A model generated the notes under the pieces. The model saw only the letters and a program-made list of their open reading frames with translations. It ran no database searches and was not told the DNA's origin. Below, in pieces: positions 40,142 to 49,362 of a DNA stretch of 64,000 bases (position 1 is its first letter; each line of letters begins with the position of its first letter). The DNA comes from JBBRSD01 sp038245725 (GTDB lineage Bacteria; Actinomycetota; Coriobacteriia; Anaerosomatales; JAAXUF01): NCBI GenBank assembly GCA_038245725.1, contig JBBRSD010000005.1, positions 62,001 to 126,000 of the forward strand, read 5' to 3'. A program made the position numbers and the translations under genes.

Positions 40142-40825
40142 ATGGACGTTAGCCTGCTCTCCCATACACCGGATCCCGAGCGCGCCATCGCCGCGGCAGC
40201 GCGGCTGTGCTACGCGCCCGTCGGCGCCGCCGAGTTACTGGAGACGATGGGCGACGACGCCGTGCGCAGGGTACTTACGACCATCATCACGAGCGGTCAC
40301 ACGTCGGCGCTCGAGCACGCGAGCTACACGTTCGCCATCGACGGTGTCTCGCGCGCGCTCACACACCAGCTCGTACGACACCGGCTGGCGAGCTACAACC
40401 AGCAATCGCAGCGCTACGTCTCCTACGCCGAGGAGCCGCATTTCATCATCCCGCCGGCGGTCGCCGCGGATCCCGTTGCGCTCAAGCGCTTCAAGCAGGC
40501 CACCGCCGCGGCGTTCTCGGCATATCGCGAGCTTATGGAGAGCGGTGTGGCGCCCGAAGATGCGCGCTACTTGCTTCCCAACGCGATGGAAACAAAGATC
40601 GTGGTGACGATGAACGTGCGCGAGCTGCTGCACTTCTTCGAGCTGCGATGCTGCAACCGTGCTCAGTGGGAGATTCGCGAGTTGGCACTCGCAATGCTAT
40701 CTCTAGCAGAACCCACCGCCCCGTACATCTTCATGGATGCCGGTGCGTCGTGCCGACGTGGCCCTTGCCGAGAAGGTAAGATGACCTGCGGCGACCCCTA
40801 CCCGAAGGCCCCGAAACGTGACTGA
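40142..40825 (+). CDS. thyX: FAD-dependent thymidylate synthase
   Basis: The 227-aa flavoenzyme makes dTMP from dUMP using methylene-tetrahydrofolate as carbon source and NADPH as reductant. The ThyX signature RHRLASYNQQSQRY (79-92) is complete, with RHR at 79-81 and the serine block. TSGHTSALEHASYTFAI and PNAMETKIVVTMNVRELLHFF with the late arginines are also typical. It lies near glyA, upp and dCMP deaminase, which supply folate units and pyrimidines. The stop overlaps the next gene by 8 bp. No thyA gene is visible in the window. Confidence 0.95.
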   Translation: MDVSLLSHTPDPERAIAAAARLCYAPVGAAELLETMGDDAVRRVLTTIITSGHTSALEHASYTFAIDGVSRALTHQLVRHRLASYNQQSQRYVSYAEEPHFIIPPAVAADPVALKRFKQATAAAFSAYRELMESGVAPEDARYLLPNAMETKIVVTMNVRELLHFFELRCCNRAQWEIRELALAMLSLAEPTAPYIFMDAGASCRRGPCREGKMTCGDPYPKAPKRD

Positions 40826-41870
40826 TGCAGTAGCTAAGATGCCGCCGATCGACGGCCCCGTTCACCACACGCATATCGGCGGCCAGGCGGTCATCGAAGG
40901 TATCATGATGCGCGGCCGGTACAACTGGGCCGTGGCCGTGCGCACGCCTGACGGGGAAGTCCACTCCGAAGAGCACGATCTGGCGTCCGGGGCGAACAAG
41001 GCGAACTGGCTGCGCTGGCCGATCGTTCGCGGAGTCGTCGCGATGGTCGAGACGTTGGCACTCGCACTCAAAGCATTCCAGGTCTCAGCTGCGCTGATGG
41101 GCGAGACCGAGGAAGAGCAGCTCAGCAGCAAAGAGATCAACATCACGATGATCGTCGGCGTCGTGCTCGCCGCGGGGTTCTTCGTGATCTTGCCGGCCGT
41201 GCTCACGAACCTCATCACGCACACCACGGCGGCAGCGCACCCGTTCCGCTGGTCGATTGTCGACGGGCTCCTGCGGGTTCTCGCGTTCTTCGGCTACATC
41301 TGGGCGATCGGCCGGATGAGCGACATCCAGCGGGTGTTCGCCTACCACGGCGCCGAGCACAAGACGATTCACGCCTACGAGCATGACCTGCCGCTCGAGA
41401 CCGATCTGATCCAGCGCTACGAGACGCTGCACGTTCGCTGCGGCACGTCGTTCCTCCTCATGGTCATGATCGTTGCGATCGTCGTCTTCTCGCTCACGCC
41501 GGTGCGCGGGATCGCCCATTCGCTCGGCATCACGAACGGGCTCGAGATTCTCGGCATCGCGATCCTTGCTCGGATCGTGCTCATGCCGCTCGTGGCGGGA
41601 GTCGCCTACGAGATCACGGTGAAGTGGGCCGGCAATCACGTCAGCAACCCCTTCGTGAAGGTCTTGCTGTGGCCGGGCCTTCAGATGCAGCGCATGACGA
41701 CGAACGAGCCGGATGACTCGATGATCGAGGTCGCCGTTGCGGCGATGAAGCCGATCATCGCTCGCGAGCAGCGCGAGGCCGCCATCGCGCGCGGCGAAGC
41801 CGTCGCCGAACCTGCACCCGAGACACCGGTCGCCGAACCGCCCGCTGCCGGGAATCCCGCACTCACCTAG
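40818..41870 (+). CDS. DUF1385 (YqhQ-like) membrane protein
   Basis: The 350-aa protein belongs to the DUF1385 family. It opens with HIGGQAVIEGIMMRG (about 19-33), has SEEHDL and RGVVAMVETLALA blocks, several hydrophobic helices (about 110-135, 150-165, 215-235, 250-275), and FAYHGAEHKTIHAYE (about 176-190) with conserved histidines. The role is unknown, possibly metal or membrane related; in actinobacteria it is regularly found between rpmE and prfA, as here. The C-terminal tail is proline/alanine-rich. GTG 40818 overlaps thyX. Confidence 0.9.
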   Translation: MTDAVAKMPPIDGPVHHTHIGGQAVIEGIMMRGRYNWAVAVRTPDGEVHSEEHDLASGANKANWLRWPIVRGVVAMVETLALALKAFQVSAALMGETEEEQLSSKEINITMIVGVVLAAGFFVILPAVLTNLITHTTAAAHPFRWSIVDGLLRVLAFFGYIWAIGRMSDIQRVFAYHGAEHKTIHAYEHDLPLETDLIQRYETLHVRCGTSFLLMVMIVAIVVFSLTPVRGIAHSLGITNGLEILGIAILARIVLMPLVAGVAYEITVKWAGNHVSNPFVKVLLWPGLQMQRMTTNEPDDSMIEVAVAAMKPIIAREQREAAIARGEAVAEPAPETPVAEPPAAGNPALT

Positions 41871-41966
41871 CGCCGCTCTCCGGGCGGACGCTTCCCGGGC
41901 ACCGCCAGCCACGCACCGTGCTAGACTTTTTGTTTGCACACACCCGACTTAAGGATTCGGCGCCCC

Positions 41967-43034
41967 ATGCGCGAGAAGCTTCAAAAGATTCTGGCGACCT
42001 TCAACGAAATCACCGCAAAACTCGGTGATCCGGCGGTTCTCGGCGACCAGAAGGAGTACACGCGCCTTGCCAAAGAGCAGAGCGCGCAGGCCCCACTCGC
42101 CGAGAAGGCCCGGGAATACCTGGCCGCCTTCGAACAGCTCGAAGAGGCCAAAGAAGTCCTTCACACGGAGACGGACCCGGAGATGAAGGAGTTCGCCGCC
42201 GAGGAGATCAAGGGGCTCGAGACGCGCATGCCCGTCCTCGAGGACGAGATGAACGTGCTCCTGCTTCCGGGCGACCCGAACGACGACAAGAACATCATCG
42301 TCGAGATCAGGTCCGGCGCAGGCGGCGACGAGGCCGCGATATTCGCGGGCGACCTGTATCGCATGTACCTGCGCTACGCCGAGCTCCAGAAGTGGAAGGT
42401 CGAGGAGATCGACTCGAGCCAGTCAGATGCGGGCGGCTTCAAAGAAGTCTCGTTCCGGGTTCGCGGCAAGAAGGTCTACTCGAAGATGAAGTTCGAATCC
42501 GGCGTGCACCGCGTTCAGCGCGTTCCGGCCACGGAGGCCCAGGGCCGTATCCACACCTCAACGGCAACCGTCGCCGTGCTGCCGGAAGTCGAGGATATCG
42601 ACATCCAGATCAACACCGGCGACCTGCGCATCGACGTTTTCCGGAGCTCCGGCCCGGGCGGCCAGTGCGTCAACACCACCGACTCCGCGGTGCGCATCAC
42701 GCACCTTCCCACGGGCACTGTCGTGCAGTCGCAGAACCAGAAGTCGCAGCTCCAGAACAAGGCCGCCGCGATGATGGTCCTGCGCGCCCGCCTCTACGAG
42801 GCCGAGCTCGAGAAGCAGCAGGCGGAGCTCGGAGCACAGCGCCGCAGCCAGATCGGCTCGGGCGACCGGTCCGAGAAGATTCGCACGTACAACTACCCGC
42901 AGGATCGCATCACCGATCACCGGGTCGGGCTGACGGTGCACAACGTCCCAGCGGTCATGGCTGGCGAGATCGACGCCCTCGTCGAAGGCCTCGTTGCGGC
43001 CGACCGTGCCGAGCGCCTCGCCGCCACCGTCTAG
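41967..43034 (+). CDS. prfA: Peptide chain release factor 1
   Basis: The 355-aa factor terminates translation at UAA and UAG. GGQ at 231-233 (SSGPGGQCVNTTDSA) enters the peptidyl-transferase centre, and the PAT tripeptide at 187-189 is the RF1-type stop-codon reader. ATG 41967 is preceded by AAGGA at some distance. prmC, which methylates the GGQ glutamine, follows 22 bp later, the standard pairing. TAGACT near 41921-41926 may be a -10 element. Confidence 0.96.
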   Translation: MREKLQKILATFNEITAKLGDPAVLGDQKEYTRLAKEQSAQAPLAEKAREYLAAFEQLEEAKEVLHTETDPEMKEFAAEEIKGLETRMPVLEDEMNVLLLPGDPNDDKNIIVEIRSGAGGDEAAIFAGDLYRMYLRYAELQKWKVEEIDSSQSDAGGFKEVSFRVRGKKVYSKMKFESGVHRVQRVPATEAQGRIHTSTATVAVLPEVEDIDIQINTGDLRIDVFRSSGPGGQCVNTTDSAVRITHLPTGTVVQSQNQKSQLQNKAAAMMVLRARLYEAELEKQQAELGAQRRSQIGSGDRSEKIRTYNYPQDRITDHRVGLTVHNVPAVMAGEIDALVEGLVAADRAERLAATV

Positions 43035-43056
43035 CAGCAAGAGAGCCGAGACACAG

Positions 43057-43947
43057 ATGGCCGCCGACCAGGTCTGGACCGTCAAGGCGGCGCTCGACTG
43101 GACGAAGGGGTATCTGGCCGAGCGCGGCGACGAGCACCCGCGTCTGAGCGCGGAGTGGCTGCTGTCGGCCGCCACCGGCCTGTCCCGCGTCGAGCTCTAC
43201 GCCTACCACGACCGTCCGCTTGCGGATGAGGAGCGCTCGCGCCTGCGCGAAGCTGTCCGCCGCCGAGCGACCGGCGAGCCGCTCCAGTACGTCACCGGTG
43301 AGGTCGCGTTCCGGCATATCGTCGTGAAGGTCCGCCCGGGCGTGCTCATCCCGCGGCCCGAGACCGAGGTGCTCGTCGACGCAGTCCTGCCCGCCATCGA
43401 TGCCGCGATTGCGGCGCGCGGCGCGGCGCTCGTCGCCGACATCTGCACGGGCTCCGGCTGCATCGCGCTCGCGATCGCGCAGGAGCGTCCCGACGCGCGC
43501 GTGAGCGCCACCGACATCTCGCCCCTTGCGATCACCGTCGCCGAGGAGAACGCGGGGCGCCTTGGCATCTCCGATCGTGTCGCCACCACCGAGGGCGATC
43601 TTCTCGGCGGGTTGTCGGATGACTTGCGTGGCGTGCTCGACGTCATTGTGAGCAATCCGCCTTACATCCCCTCGGCTGACGTGCCCGACCTGCCGGCCGA
43701 GGTGGCAGGATTCGAGCCCCATCTCGCGCTCGACGGCGGTCCCGACGGGCTTGCCATCTACCGCCGCATTCTCGCCGACGCGCGCGAGTGGCTGCGTCCC
43801 GGTGGGCTTCTCGGCGTGGAATTGGATGAAAGTATGGTGAGGATTGCGGCGGCCGAGGCCGAAGAGTGGTATCAAGAAGTCAGAGTTATTTCGGATCTGA
43901 CCGGTCGCGACCGGATCGTGGTGGCGAGGTCTCCCGAGCGGCTCTGA
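43057..43947 (+). CDS. prmC: Release factor glutamine methyltransferase
   Basis: The 296-aa SAM-dependent enzyme methylates the glutamine of the GGQ motif in release factors. It has an N-terminal helical domain (1-85), a PRPETEVLVD motif (about 99-108), SAM-binding VADICTGSGCIALAIA (about 126-141) and the catalytic NPPY at 200-203. The position directly after prfA agrees. GAGAGCCGAG precedes the start, and tsaC follows after 38 bp. Confidence 0.95.
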   Translation: MAADQVWTVKAALDWTKGYLAERGDEHPRLSAEWLLSAATGLSRVELYAYHDRPLADEERSRLREAVRRRATGEPLQYVTGEVAFRHIVVKVRPGVLIPRPETEVLVDAVLPAIDAAIAARGAALVADICTGSGCIALAIAQERPDARVSATDISPLAITVAEENAGRLGISDRVATTEGDLLGGLSDDLRGVLDVIVSNPPYIPSADVPDLPAEVAGFEPHLALDGGPDGLAIYRRILADAREWLRPGGLLGVELDESMVRIAAAEAEEWYQEVRVISDLTGRDRIVVARSPERL

Positions 43948-43985
43948 CGCACATCCAGGGCAGGGATGAATTGGAGGCGGTTCGT

Positions 43986-44621
43986 ATGTCGAAGACGTAC
44001 CACATCGATTCGGAGAACCCCAACGCAGAAGTGATAAACCTAGCCGCCACGGTACTTCGCGACGGCGGGTTGGTCGTCTTCCCTACGGAGACCGTGTACG
44101 GCATCGGCGCTCTTGCAGATTCGAAGTTCGGTGCTCAGGAACTCTTTGAGGTCAAGGTTCGCCCGCTCGACAAGCCTCTGCCCTGGCTGGTTGAGAACGA
44201 AGATGCGCTCGACACGTACGGCGTCGATGTTCCTCAGTACTGTCACGACCTCGCGAAGGCCTACTGGCCCGGACCGCTGACGCTCGTCGTCCCTGCGAGC
44301 GAGCGTGTGGGCAAGGACTTTCGCGCCCCCGACGGAACCGTCGCCCTGCGCTCGCCCGATCACGAGGTCGTGATCGAGCTGTTGAAGGCTGCAGGCGGTC
44401 CGATCATCGCCACGAGCGCCAACACGCACGGCAATCCCGCCCCCGGCTCCTTCGCGGAAGTGGAGTCACGCATCGTGCAGGCGGCCGATCTGACGCTCGA
44501 CGGCGGCGAAACGCATCACCAGCAGTCCTCGACCGTGGTCAGTTGCATGGGGCCGGAACCGGTCGTGCTGCGTGAAGGTGCGATTCCGACCAGCGACATC
44601 CTGGCCGCTGTCACCGTCTGA
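43986..44621 (+). CDS. tsaC: L-threonylcarbamoyladenylate synthase (Sua5/YciO/YrdC family)
   Basis: The 211-aa protein makes threonylcarbamoyl-AMP, the precursor of the t6A modification at position 37 of ANN-decoding tRNAs. It shows VFPTETVYGIGALAD (about 34-48), the KVRPLDKPLPWLV segment (family K-x-R-x-x-x-P-L), PGPLTLVVPAS and the SANTHGNPAPGSFAEV block (about 142-157). It lacks the extra C-terminal Sua5 domain, so it is of the short TsaC type. GGAGG precedes ATG 43986. The prfA-prmC-tsaC order is widely conserved. Confidence 0.93.
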   Translation: MSKTYHIDSENPNAEVINLAATVLRDGGLVVFPTETVYGIGALADSKFGAQELFEVKVRPLDKPLPWLVENEDALDTYGVDVPQYCHDLAKAYWPGPLTLVVPASERVGKDFRAPDGTVALRSPDHEVVIELLKAAGGPIIATSANTHGNPAPGSFAEVESRIVQAADLTLDGGETHHQQSSTVVSCMGPEPVVLREGAIPTSDILAAVTV

Positions 44622-44709
44622 CGAGGCGCGTCGCTCCCCTAAAGAATCGGACCCCTGGCGGCCGCACCTACGCCGCGAGTCCGCGCTTCTGTCGACGTTC
44701 CAACGTCGC

Positions 44710-44737
44710 TTCAGCGCTCGAGTGGTTGAGGTACAAT
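44710..44737 (+). promoter_or_regulatory. Possible promoter for rpiB
   Basis: TTCAGC (44710-44715) and TACAAT (44732-44737) are 16 bp apart, 37 bases before the rpiB start. The -10 box is good, the -35 box is weak. Confidence 0.4.
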
Positions 44738-44774
44738 CACTTTTCTATCGCCCGTCGACCGAAAGGCCTCACGC

Positions 44775-45227
44775 ATGCGCGTCGTCATCGGAAGTGACCA
44801 CGCCGGCTTCGACCAGAAGGAGCGCATCAAGGCGCACCTCGCCGGCCAAGGTCACGAGCTCACCGATGTCGGGACGGGCAACTCGGACGACTCCGTCGAC
44901 TACCCGGATTTCGCGATCGCCGCGGCTCGGATGGTCGCTTCGGGCGGCGCTGAACTCGGCGTGCTCGTATGCGGGACGGGGATCGGCATGGCCATCGCGG
45001 CCAACAAGGTTCGCGGCGCGCGCGCAGCCAACGTCACCTCCGTCGAGTTCGCAAAACTCGCGCGCGAGCACAACAACGCCAACATCGTGACCGTCTCGGC
45101 CCGCTTCGTGCCGGTCCAGGTCAACGAAGAGATCGTCGACGCGTTTCTCGCCACACAGTTCGGTGGGGGACGGCACGCCGACCGTGTCGGCAAGATCTCG
45201 GCCCTCGAGGCCGAAGAGCGCGGCTAG
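44775..45227 (+). CDS. rpiB: Ribose-5-phosphate isomerase B
   Basis: The 150-aa RpiB/LacAB-type isomerase interconverts ribulose and ribose 5-phosphate. It starts MRVVIGSDHAGFDQKERIK, has DVGTGNSDDSVDYPDFA (the D-Y-P-D region), and VCGTGIGMAIAANKVRGARA (about 66-85) with the catalytic cysteine. GAAAGGCC precedes the ATG. Together with the transaldolase at 37369 it suggests an operating non-oxidative pentose phosphate route. Confidence 0.95.
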   Translation: MRVVIGSDHAGFDQKERIKAHLAGQGHELTDVGTGNSDDSVDYPDFAIAAARMVASGGAELGVLVCGTGIGMAIAANKVRGARAANVTSVEFAKLAREHNNANIVTVSARFVPVQVNEEIVDAFLATQFGGGRHADRVGKISALEAEERG

Positions 45228-45237
45228 CAGGAACTTC

Positions 45238-45255
45238 GCGTCCCGACCGGGACGC
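45238..45255 (+). terminator. Stem-loop between rpiB and glyA
   Basis: GCGTCCC-GACC-GGGACGC is a perfect 7-bp stem with a four-base loop, 11 bases after the rpiB stop. No T-run follows; it may be a weak terminator or a leader element of glyA. It does not resemble a glycine riboswitch. Confidence 0.4.
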
Positions 45256-45319
45256 TGACGAAGAAGTGCGGTCGCCGTGCGCGAGCACCGCGGCGTGTCG
45301 AGCGGAAGGAACAGCGAGC

Positions 45320-46567
45320 ATGGCACTTAAGTACATTCCGGCCCAGGACCCCGAGGTCGCGGCCGCCATCGATGCAGAACTCGACCGTCAGCGCGGCACG
45401 ATTGAGCTCATCGCCTCAGAGAACTTCGTCTCAATGGCCGTGCTTGAGGCCGCGGGCACCGTGCTCACGAACAAGTACGCCGAGGGCCTGCCTGGCAAGC
45501 GCTACTACGGCGGGTGCGAGAAAGTCGACATCGTCGAGAACCTCGCGCGTGACCGCGTCAAGGAGCTCTTCGGCGCCGATCACGCCAACGTCCAGCCGCA
45601 CGCCGGAGCGCAGGCGAACATGGCCGTCTACTTTGCGGTCTGCGAACCGGGGGACACCGTGCTCGGCATGAGTCTGGCGATGGGCGGGCACCTCACGCAC
45701 GGATCGCCGGTGAACTTCTCGGGCAAGTGGTTCGACATATGCGCGTACGGGCTGAACCCCGACACCCAGACGATCGACTACGACGAGGTCGAGCGCCTCG
45801 CCAACGAGTCCAAGCCCAAGATGATCATCGCGGGTGCAAGCGCGTATCCGCGTGTGATCGACTTCGAGCGCTTCTCGGCAATCGCCAAGAGCGTCAACGC
45901 CGTGCTCATGGTCGATATGGCGCACATCGCCGGCCTCGTGGCCACCGGCGCGCACCCCAGCCCGGTGCCGTACGCAGACTTCGTGACTTCGACCTCTCAC
46001 AAGACGTTGCGCGGTCCGCGCTCCGGCTTCGTACTATGCAAGGAGGAATGGGCGGCCAAGCTGGACAAGGCGGTCTTCCCCGGCCTGCAGGGCGGCCCGC
46101 TCGAGCACGTTATCGCAGCGAAGGCGGTCGCCTTCAAGGAGGCCATGCAGCCAGAGTTCACGACCTATATCGACCAGGTCGTCATCAACGCGAAGGCGAT
46201 GGGTGCGGCGATGGTCGAGTGCGGCCTGAACCTCGTCTCCGGCGGCACCGACAACCATCTCCTGCTCGTGGACCTGCGCCCCGCCGGCATCACCGGTAAG
46301 GACGCGGAGAAGCTGCTCGAGTCTGTCGGAATCACCACCAACAAGAACGCGATCCCGAACGACCCGGAGAGCCCGTTCGTGACGAGCGGCATCCGCATCG
46401 GCTCGCCCGCCATGACGACCCGCGGCTTCACCGAGGGCGACGCGCACACGGTCGGCTGTCTCGTCGCGCAGACCGTCTTCAGCCGCGAAGATGAAGCTCG
46501 CCTCGCAGACATCCGCGAAGAGGTCCAGGCGCTGCTCGACAAGCACCCGCTCTACCCGGAGCTGTAG
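45320..46567 (+). CDS. glyA: Serine hydroxymethyltransferase
   Basis: The 415-aa PLP enzyme converts serine to glycine and loads methylene-tetrahydrofolate, the carbon donor for ThyX. Motifs include ELIASENFVS (about 30-39), YAEGLPGKRYYGGCEKVD (about 53-70), the cofactor lysine in TSTSHKTLRGPR (about residue 224), and the late SGIRIGSPAMTTRG. GCGGAAGGA precedes ATG 45320. The same frame is open upstream, but that part overlaps rpiB and is not coding. Confidence 0.96.
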   Translation: MALKYIPAQDPEVAAAIDAELDRQRGTIELIASENFVSMAVLEAAGTVLTNKYAEGLPGKRYYGGCEKVDIVENLARDRVKELFGADHANVQPHAGAQANMAVYFAVCEPGDTVLGMSLAMGGHLTHGSPVNFSGKWFDICAYGLNPDTQTIDYDEVERLANESKPKMIIAGASAYPRVIDFERFSAIAKSVNAVLMVDMAHIAGLVATGAHPSPVPYADFVTSTSHKTLRGPRSGFVLCKEEWAAKLDKAVFPGLQGGPLEHVIAAKAVAFKEAMQPEFTTYIDQVVINAKAMGAAMVECGLNLVSGGTDNHLLLVDLRPAGITGKDAEKLLESVGITTNKNAIPNDPESPFVTSGIRIGSPAMTTRGFTEGDAHTVGCLVAQTVFSREDEARLADIREEVQALLDKHPLYPEL

Positions 46568-46626
46568 GCCCACTGACCATCGAGCGCACGAACGCACCCA
46601 AGGGGCGACGCGCGAGAGGAGACCGT

Positions 46627-47274
46627 ATGGCAGCAAACGGCCCGTATCCCAACGTCACTGTGGTCGACCACCCGCTCGTTCAACACAAGCTGACGATCCT
46701 GCGCGACCGCGCGACCGGCTCCAAGCAATTCCGTGAGCTCGTCAAAGAGTTGGCCATGCTTGAGGCCTACGAGGCGACGCGAAGGTTCCAACTCGCCGAG
46801 ACAACTGTCACGACGCCCATCACCGAGACGGTGTCCTACGTGCTGGCTGGCAAGAAGGTCGCTGTCATTCCCATCCTGCGCGCGGGATTGGGAATGGTCG
46901 ACGGCATCCTCGAACTCATCCCGGCCGCGCGAGTGGGTCACGTCGGCCTCTACCGCGACCCGAAGACGCTCAAGCCCGTCGAGTACTATTGCAAGCTGCC
47001 CGACGACATCGCCGAGCGTGACGTGCTCATCGTCGACCCCATGCTGGCGACCGGCGGTTCGGCGGCTGCGGCTGTCGAACTGCTGCGTGAGAAGGGCGCC
47101 AAACACATCGACCTGCTCGTGCTGATCGCGGCGCCCGAAGGCATCGAAGAAGTGGTCCGCTGCTGCGACGACATCCACATCTACACGTGCGCCATCGACA
47201 GTCACCTCAATGATCACGGCTACATCGTTCCTGGTCTCGGCGACGCGGGTGACCGCATCTTCGGCACCAAATAG
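46627..47274 (+). CDS. upp: Uracil phosphoribosyltransferase
   Basis: The 215-aa salvage enzyme makes UMP from uracil and PRPP. It has the opening VVDHPLVQHKLTILRD, ILRAGLGMVDGILELIP (about 82-98), VLIVDPMLATGGSAAAAVELL (the PRPP loop, about 134-154) and the terminal YIVPGLGDAGDRIFGTK uracil-binding motif. GAGAGGAG precedes ATG 46627. glyA-upp-dCMP deaminase lie in one plausible operon. Confidence 0.96.
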   Translation: MAANGPYPNVTVVDHPLVQHKLTILRDRATGSKQFRELVKELAMLEAYEATRRFQLAETTVTTPITETVSYVLAGKKVAVIPILRAGLGMVDGILELIPAARVGHVGLYRDPKTLKPVEYYCKLPDDIAERDVLIVDPMLATGGSAAAAVELLREKGAKHIDLLVLIAAPEGIEEVVRCCDDIHIYTCAIDSHLNDHGYIVPGLGDAGDRIFGTK

Positions 47275-47298
47275 CGAACCGCCAAGCTGGGAGAACCA

Positions 47299-47775
47299 AT
47301 GACGCGTCCGTCCTGGGACGAGTACTTCATGTCCATCGCCGAGCAGGTCTCCGGCCGCTCGACGTGTCTTCGTCGCGCCACCGGAGCGGTGCTCGTCAAG
47401 GACAAGCGCATCCTCGCCACCGGGTACAACGGTGTCCCGAAGGGACTCGCGCACTGTGACGAGGTCGGTTGCCTGCGCGAGCAGCGCAACATCCCGTCGG
47501 GCTCGCACCATGAGCTGTGTCGCGGAATCCACGCCGAGCAAAACGCCGTTATCCAGGCGGCGAAGCACGGCATCGCGATGGATGGCGCCGTCGCGTACTG
47601 CACGCATCAGCCGTGCGTCCTGTGCGCGAAGATCCTCCTCAACGCCGGCGTCATCGACATCGTATTCCGAGACTCATATCCGGATCCGCTCTCCGAAGAG
47701 CTTCTCGCCGAGGCGGGCGTCGTACCGCGCCGTCTTCTTCCCGATGTGGCGGCCGCAGGGGGCGCTTGCTCGTGA
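47299..47775 (+). CDS. comEB: dCMP deaminase family protein (ComEB-like)
   Basis: The 158-aa zinc enzyme deaminates dCMP to dUMP, the substrate of ThyX. The zinc and catalytic set is H78-A-E80 (GIHAEQNAV) and P105-C106-x2-C109 (HQPCVLC). The extra cysteine/histidine cluster in the insert at about 53-74 is typical of dCMP deaminases. The start follows CTGGGAG. The stop overlaps the next gene by 4 bp. Its place between upp and the wecA/tagO-atp block is conserved in many Gram-positive genomes. Confidence 0.92.
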   Translation: MTRPSWDEYFMSIAEQVSGRSTCLRRATGAVLVKDKRILATGYNGVPKGLAHCDEVGCLREQRNIPSGSHHELCRGIHAEQNAVIQAAKHGIAMDGAVAYCTHQPCVLCAKILLNAGVIDIVFRDSYPDPLSEELLAEAGVVPRRLLPDVAAAGGACS

Positions 47776-48911
47776 GCTTGCAGCACTACCTGGCGCTGGC
47801 GCTCGTCGGTGCGGCCGTTACTCTTCTGACGACCCCGCTTGTCCGGCGCTTCGCGACGGCGCGCGGGTTCGTTCATCATCCGGGCCACAGAGACATCCAC
47901 ACGAAGCCGGTCGTTCGTATCGGCGGGGTCGCCATCTTTGCCGGCGTCGTGGCTGCGATCCTGACGCAGGCCGTCGGCGAGCACTTTTTCCACTGGGAGG
48001 GCACTCTCGTGGGAGGCGGAACCGCGCCCACCAGGATCCTCGGCGTTCTCGTCGCGCTCGTGATCATCTTCTTGATCGGGCTGTTTGACGACTTCAGGCC
48101 CCTGTCACCGGGCACGAAGTTCGCCGGTGAGCTGTTCGCGGCCGGCGTCGTTGTCGCGTCCGGGCTGCGCATCGAATACGTGGGCAATCCTCTCGGCGGA
48201 GGCCTGATCCAGCTTGGGTATCTCGCGATTCCGGTGACGCTGCTCTACGTGGTCGGCTTCACGAACGTGATCAATCTCATCGACGGGCTCGATGGCCTGG
48301 CCGCGGGTGTCTCAGCGATCGCCGCGGCCACTCTTCTGGTGCTCGCAGCGCAAGGAAACCGGCTCGACGCTGCCGCGATGGCTGCGGCCCTGATCGGAGC
48401 ATGCCTGGCGTTCCTGTGTTTCAACTTCTATCCGGCGTCGATCATCATGGGCGATTCGGGCGCGCTCTTCCTCGGCTTCGCCCTGTCCGTGATCTCGCTG
48501 ATGGGCGTCATGAAGTCGACTGCGGCCATCGCTCTGGCCGTCCCGCTATTCATCGTCGGCGTCCCTATCTTCGACACCGCTTCGGCCATCATCCGCCGAG
48601 TCATACAAGGTCGGCCCATCCAAGAGGCCGATCGCGGCCACATCCATCACAAGCTGCTTGGGCGCGGCTTCAACCAGGTGCAGACGGTGCTCATCATCTA
48701 CGTCTGGTGTATCGCGCTCGCTGTCGGCGGCTATGCCGTGCGCTGGTCCGAGGGTCCCGTGAAGTGGGTCGCATTCATCGCGCTGTTCGGGATCACCGGG
48801 CTCATGGCCTACTGGCTGGGCCTCTTCGAGGCCGTGCATCACGTCGACGAGGGCGCCGCTGCGGCGCCCGAGGATGCTGCAGACACGACTTGGGACGAGC
48901 GAACGCCATAG
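47772..48911 (+). CDS. tagO: Undecaprenyl-phosphate sugar-1-phosphate transferase (WecA/TagO family)
   Basis: The 379-aa polytopic membrane enzyme starts surface-polymer synthesis by moving a sugar phosphate, usually GlcNAc-1-P, onto undecaprenyl phosphate. It has about 11 hydrophobic helices and the family motifs HTKPVVRIGGVAIF, GLFDDFRPL (the D-D pair), NVINLIDGLDGLAAG, GDSGALFLGF and the HIHHKLLGRGF loop. GTG 47772 overlaps the deaminase stop. The nucleotide-sugar dehydrogenase, acyltransferase and LCP ligase at 57.9-61.6 kb probably act in the same wall-polymer pathway. Confidence 0.93.
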   Translation: MSLQHYLALALVGAAVTLLTTPLVRRFATARGFVHHPGHRDIHTKPVVRIGGVAIFAGVVAAILTQAVGEHFFHWEGTLVGGGTAPTRILGVLVALVIIFLIGLFDDFRPLSPGTKFAGELFAAGVVVASGLRIEYVGNPLGGGLIQLGYLAIPVTLLYVVGFTNVINLIDGLDGLAAGVSAIAAATLLVLAAQGNRLDAAAMAAALIGACLAFLCFNFYPASIIMGDSGALFLGFALSVISLMGVMKSTAAIALAVPLFIVGVPIFDTASAIIRRVIQGRPIQEADRGHIHHKLLGRGFNQVQTVLIIYVWCIALAVGGYAVRWSEGPVKWVAFIALFGITGLMAYWLGLFEAVHHVDEGAAAAPEDAADTTWDERTP

Positions 48912-48915
48912 TGGG

Positions 48916-48944
48916 TTGTGGCAGCGCGGGGGTTCGTTTACTAT
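48916..48944 (+). promoter_or_regulatory. Promoter of the ATP synthase operon
   Basis: TTGTGG (48916-48921) and TACTAT (48939-48944) with a 17-bp spacer start 5 bases after the tagO stop. Transcription would begin near 48951 and leave a leader of about 70 bases before the atpI-like gene. Confidence 0.55.
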
Positions 48945-49023
48945 AGCCGTGCCGCTGGCCGCCATTGGCTGGCGTCTCTCGGATACCAGGGTGCGGGTAA
49001 GGGTCGTCAACCGGAGCTGGCAA

Positions 49024-49359
49024 GTGCTTGCACAACTTATGGGGATGCCATGGTTCGCCGTTCTGGCTGGGCTGATAATTGGCGTCAGTTTGTTCGTGCC
49101 ACTCGCCTGGTCCTCGCGACTCCCCACGCAATGGAAAGCTGACATTGGGCTGTTTGTGGTTGCGAGCGCAGCAGTAGGCGGCTTGATCGTGGCCCTTTCG
49201 CTGGTGCTGGGTTACCGCTTCATTGCACCCGCGGCGTCGGCGTACTTCGGACTCGCCCTGGCCGGAGCATATTTAAGCGTGGTCGGGGTCTACACCGCGG
49301 TCAGTATCAAGCGGTTTGCCGGGCCCGGGAACGATTTGCCGAACGAGACGAGGAGATAG
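49024..49359 (+). CDS. atpI: AtpI-like small membrane protein
   Basis: The 111-aa protein has four hydrophobic segments (about 8-28, 40-60, 65-80, 82-98) and sits directly before atpB, the usual place of AtpI, an assembly helper for the c-ring. Sequence conservation in AtpI is low, so the call is mostly by position and topology. GTG 49024 is chosen because GGAG lies 7 bases upstream and it lies after the predicted transcription start; the frame is open further up to 48874. The stop is 3 bp before atpB. Confidence 0.7.
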   Translation: MLAQLMGMPWFAVLAGLIIGVSLFVPLAWSSRLPTQWKADIGLFVVASAAVGGLIVALSLVLGYRFIAPAASAYFGLALAGAYLSVVGVYTAVSIKRFAGPGNDLPNETRR

Positions 49360-49362
49360 CGC

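Noticed and set aside
45228..45319. Glycine riboswitch before glyA
   Set aside because: Only one 7-bp hairpin is present and conserved glycine-aptamer core sequences were not seen.
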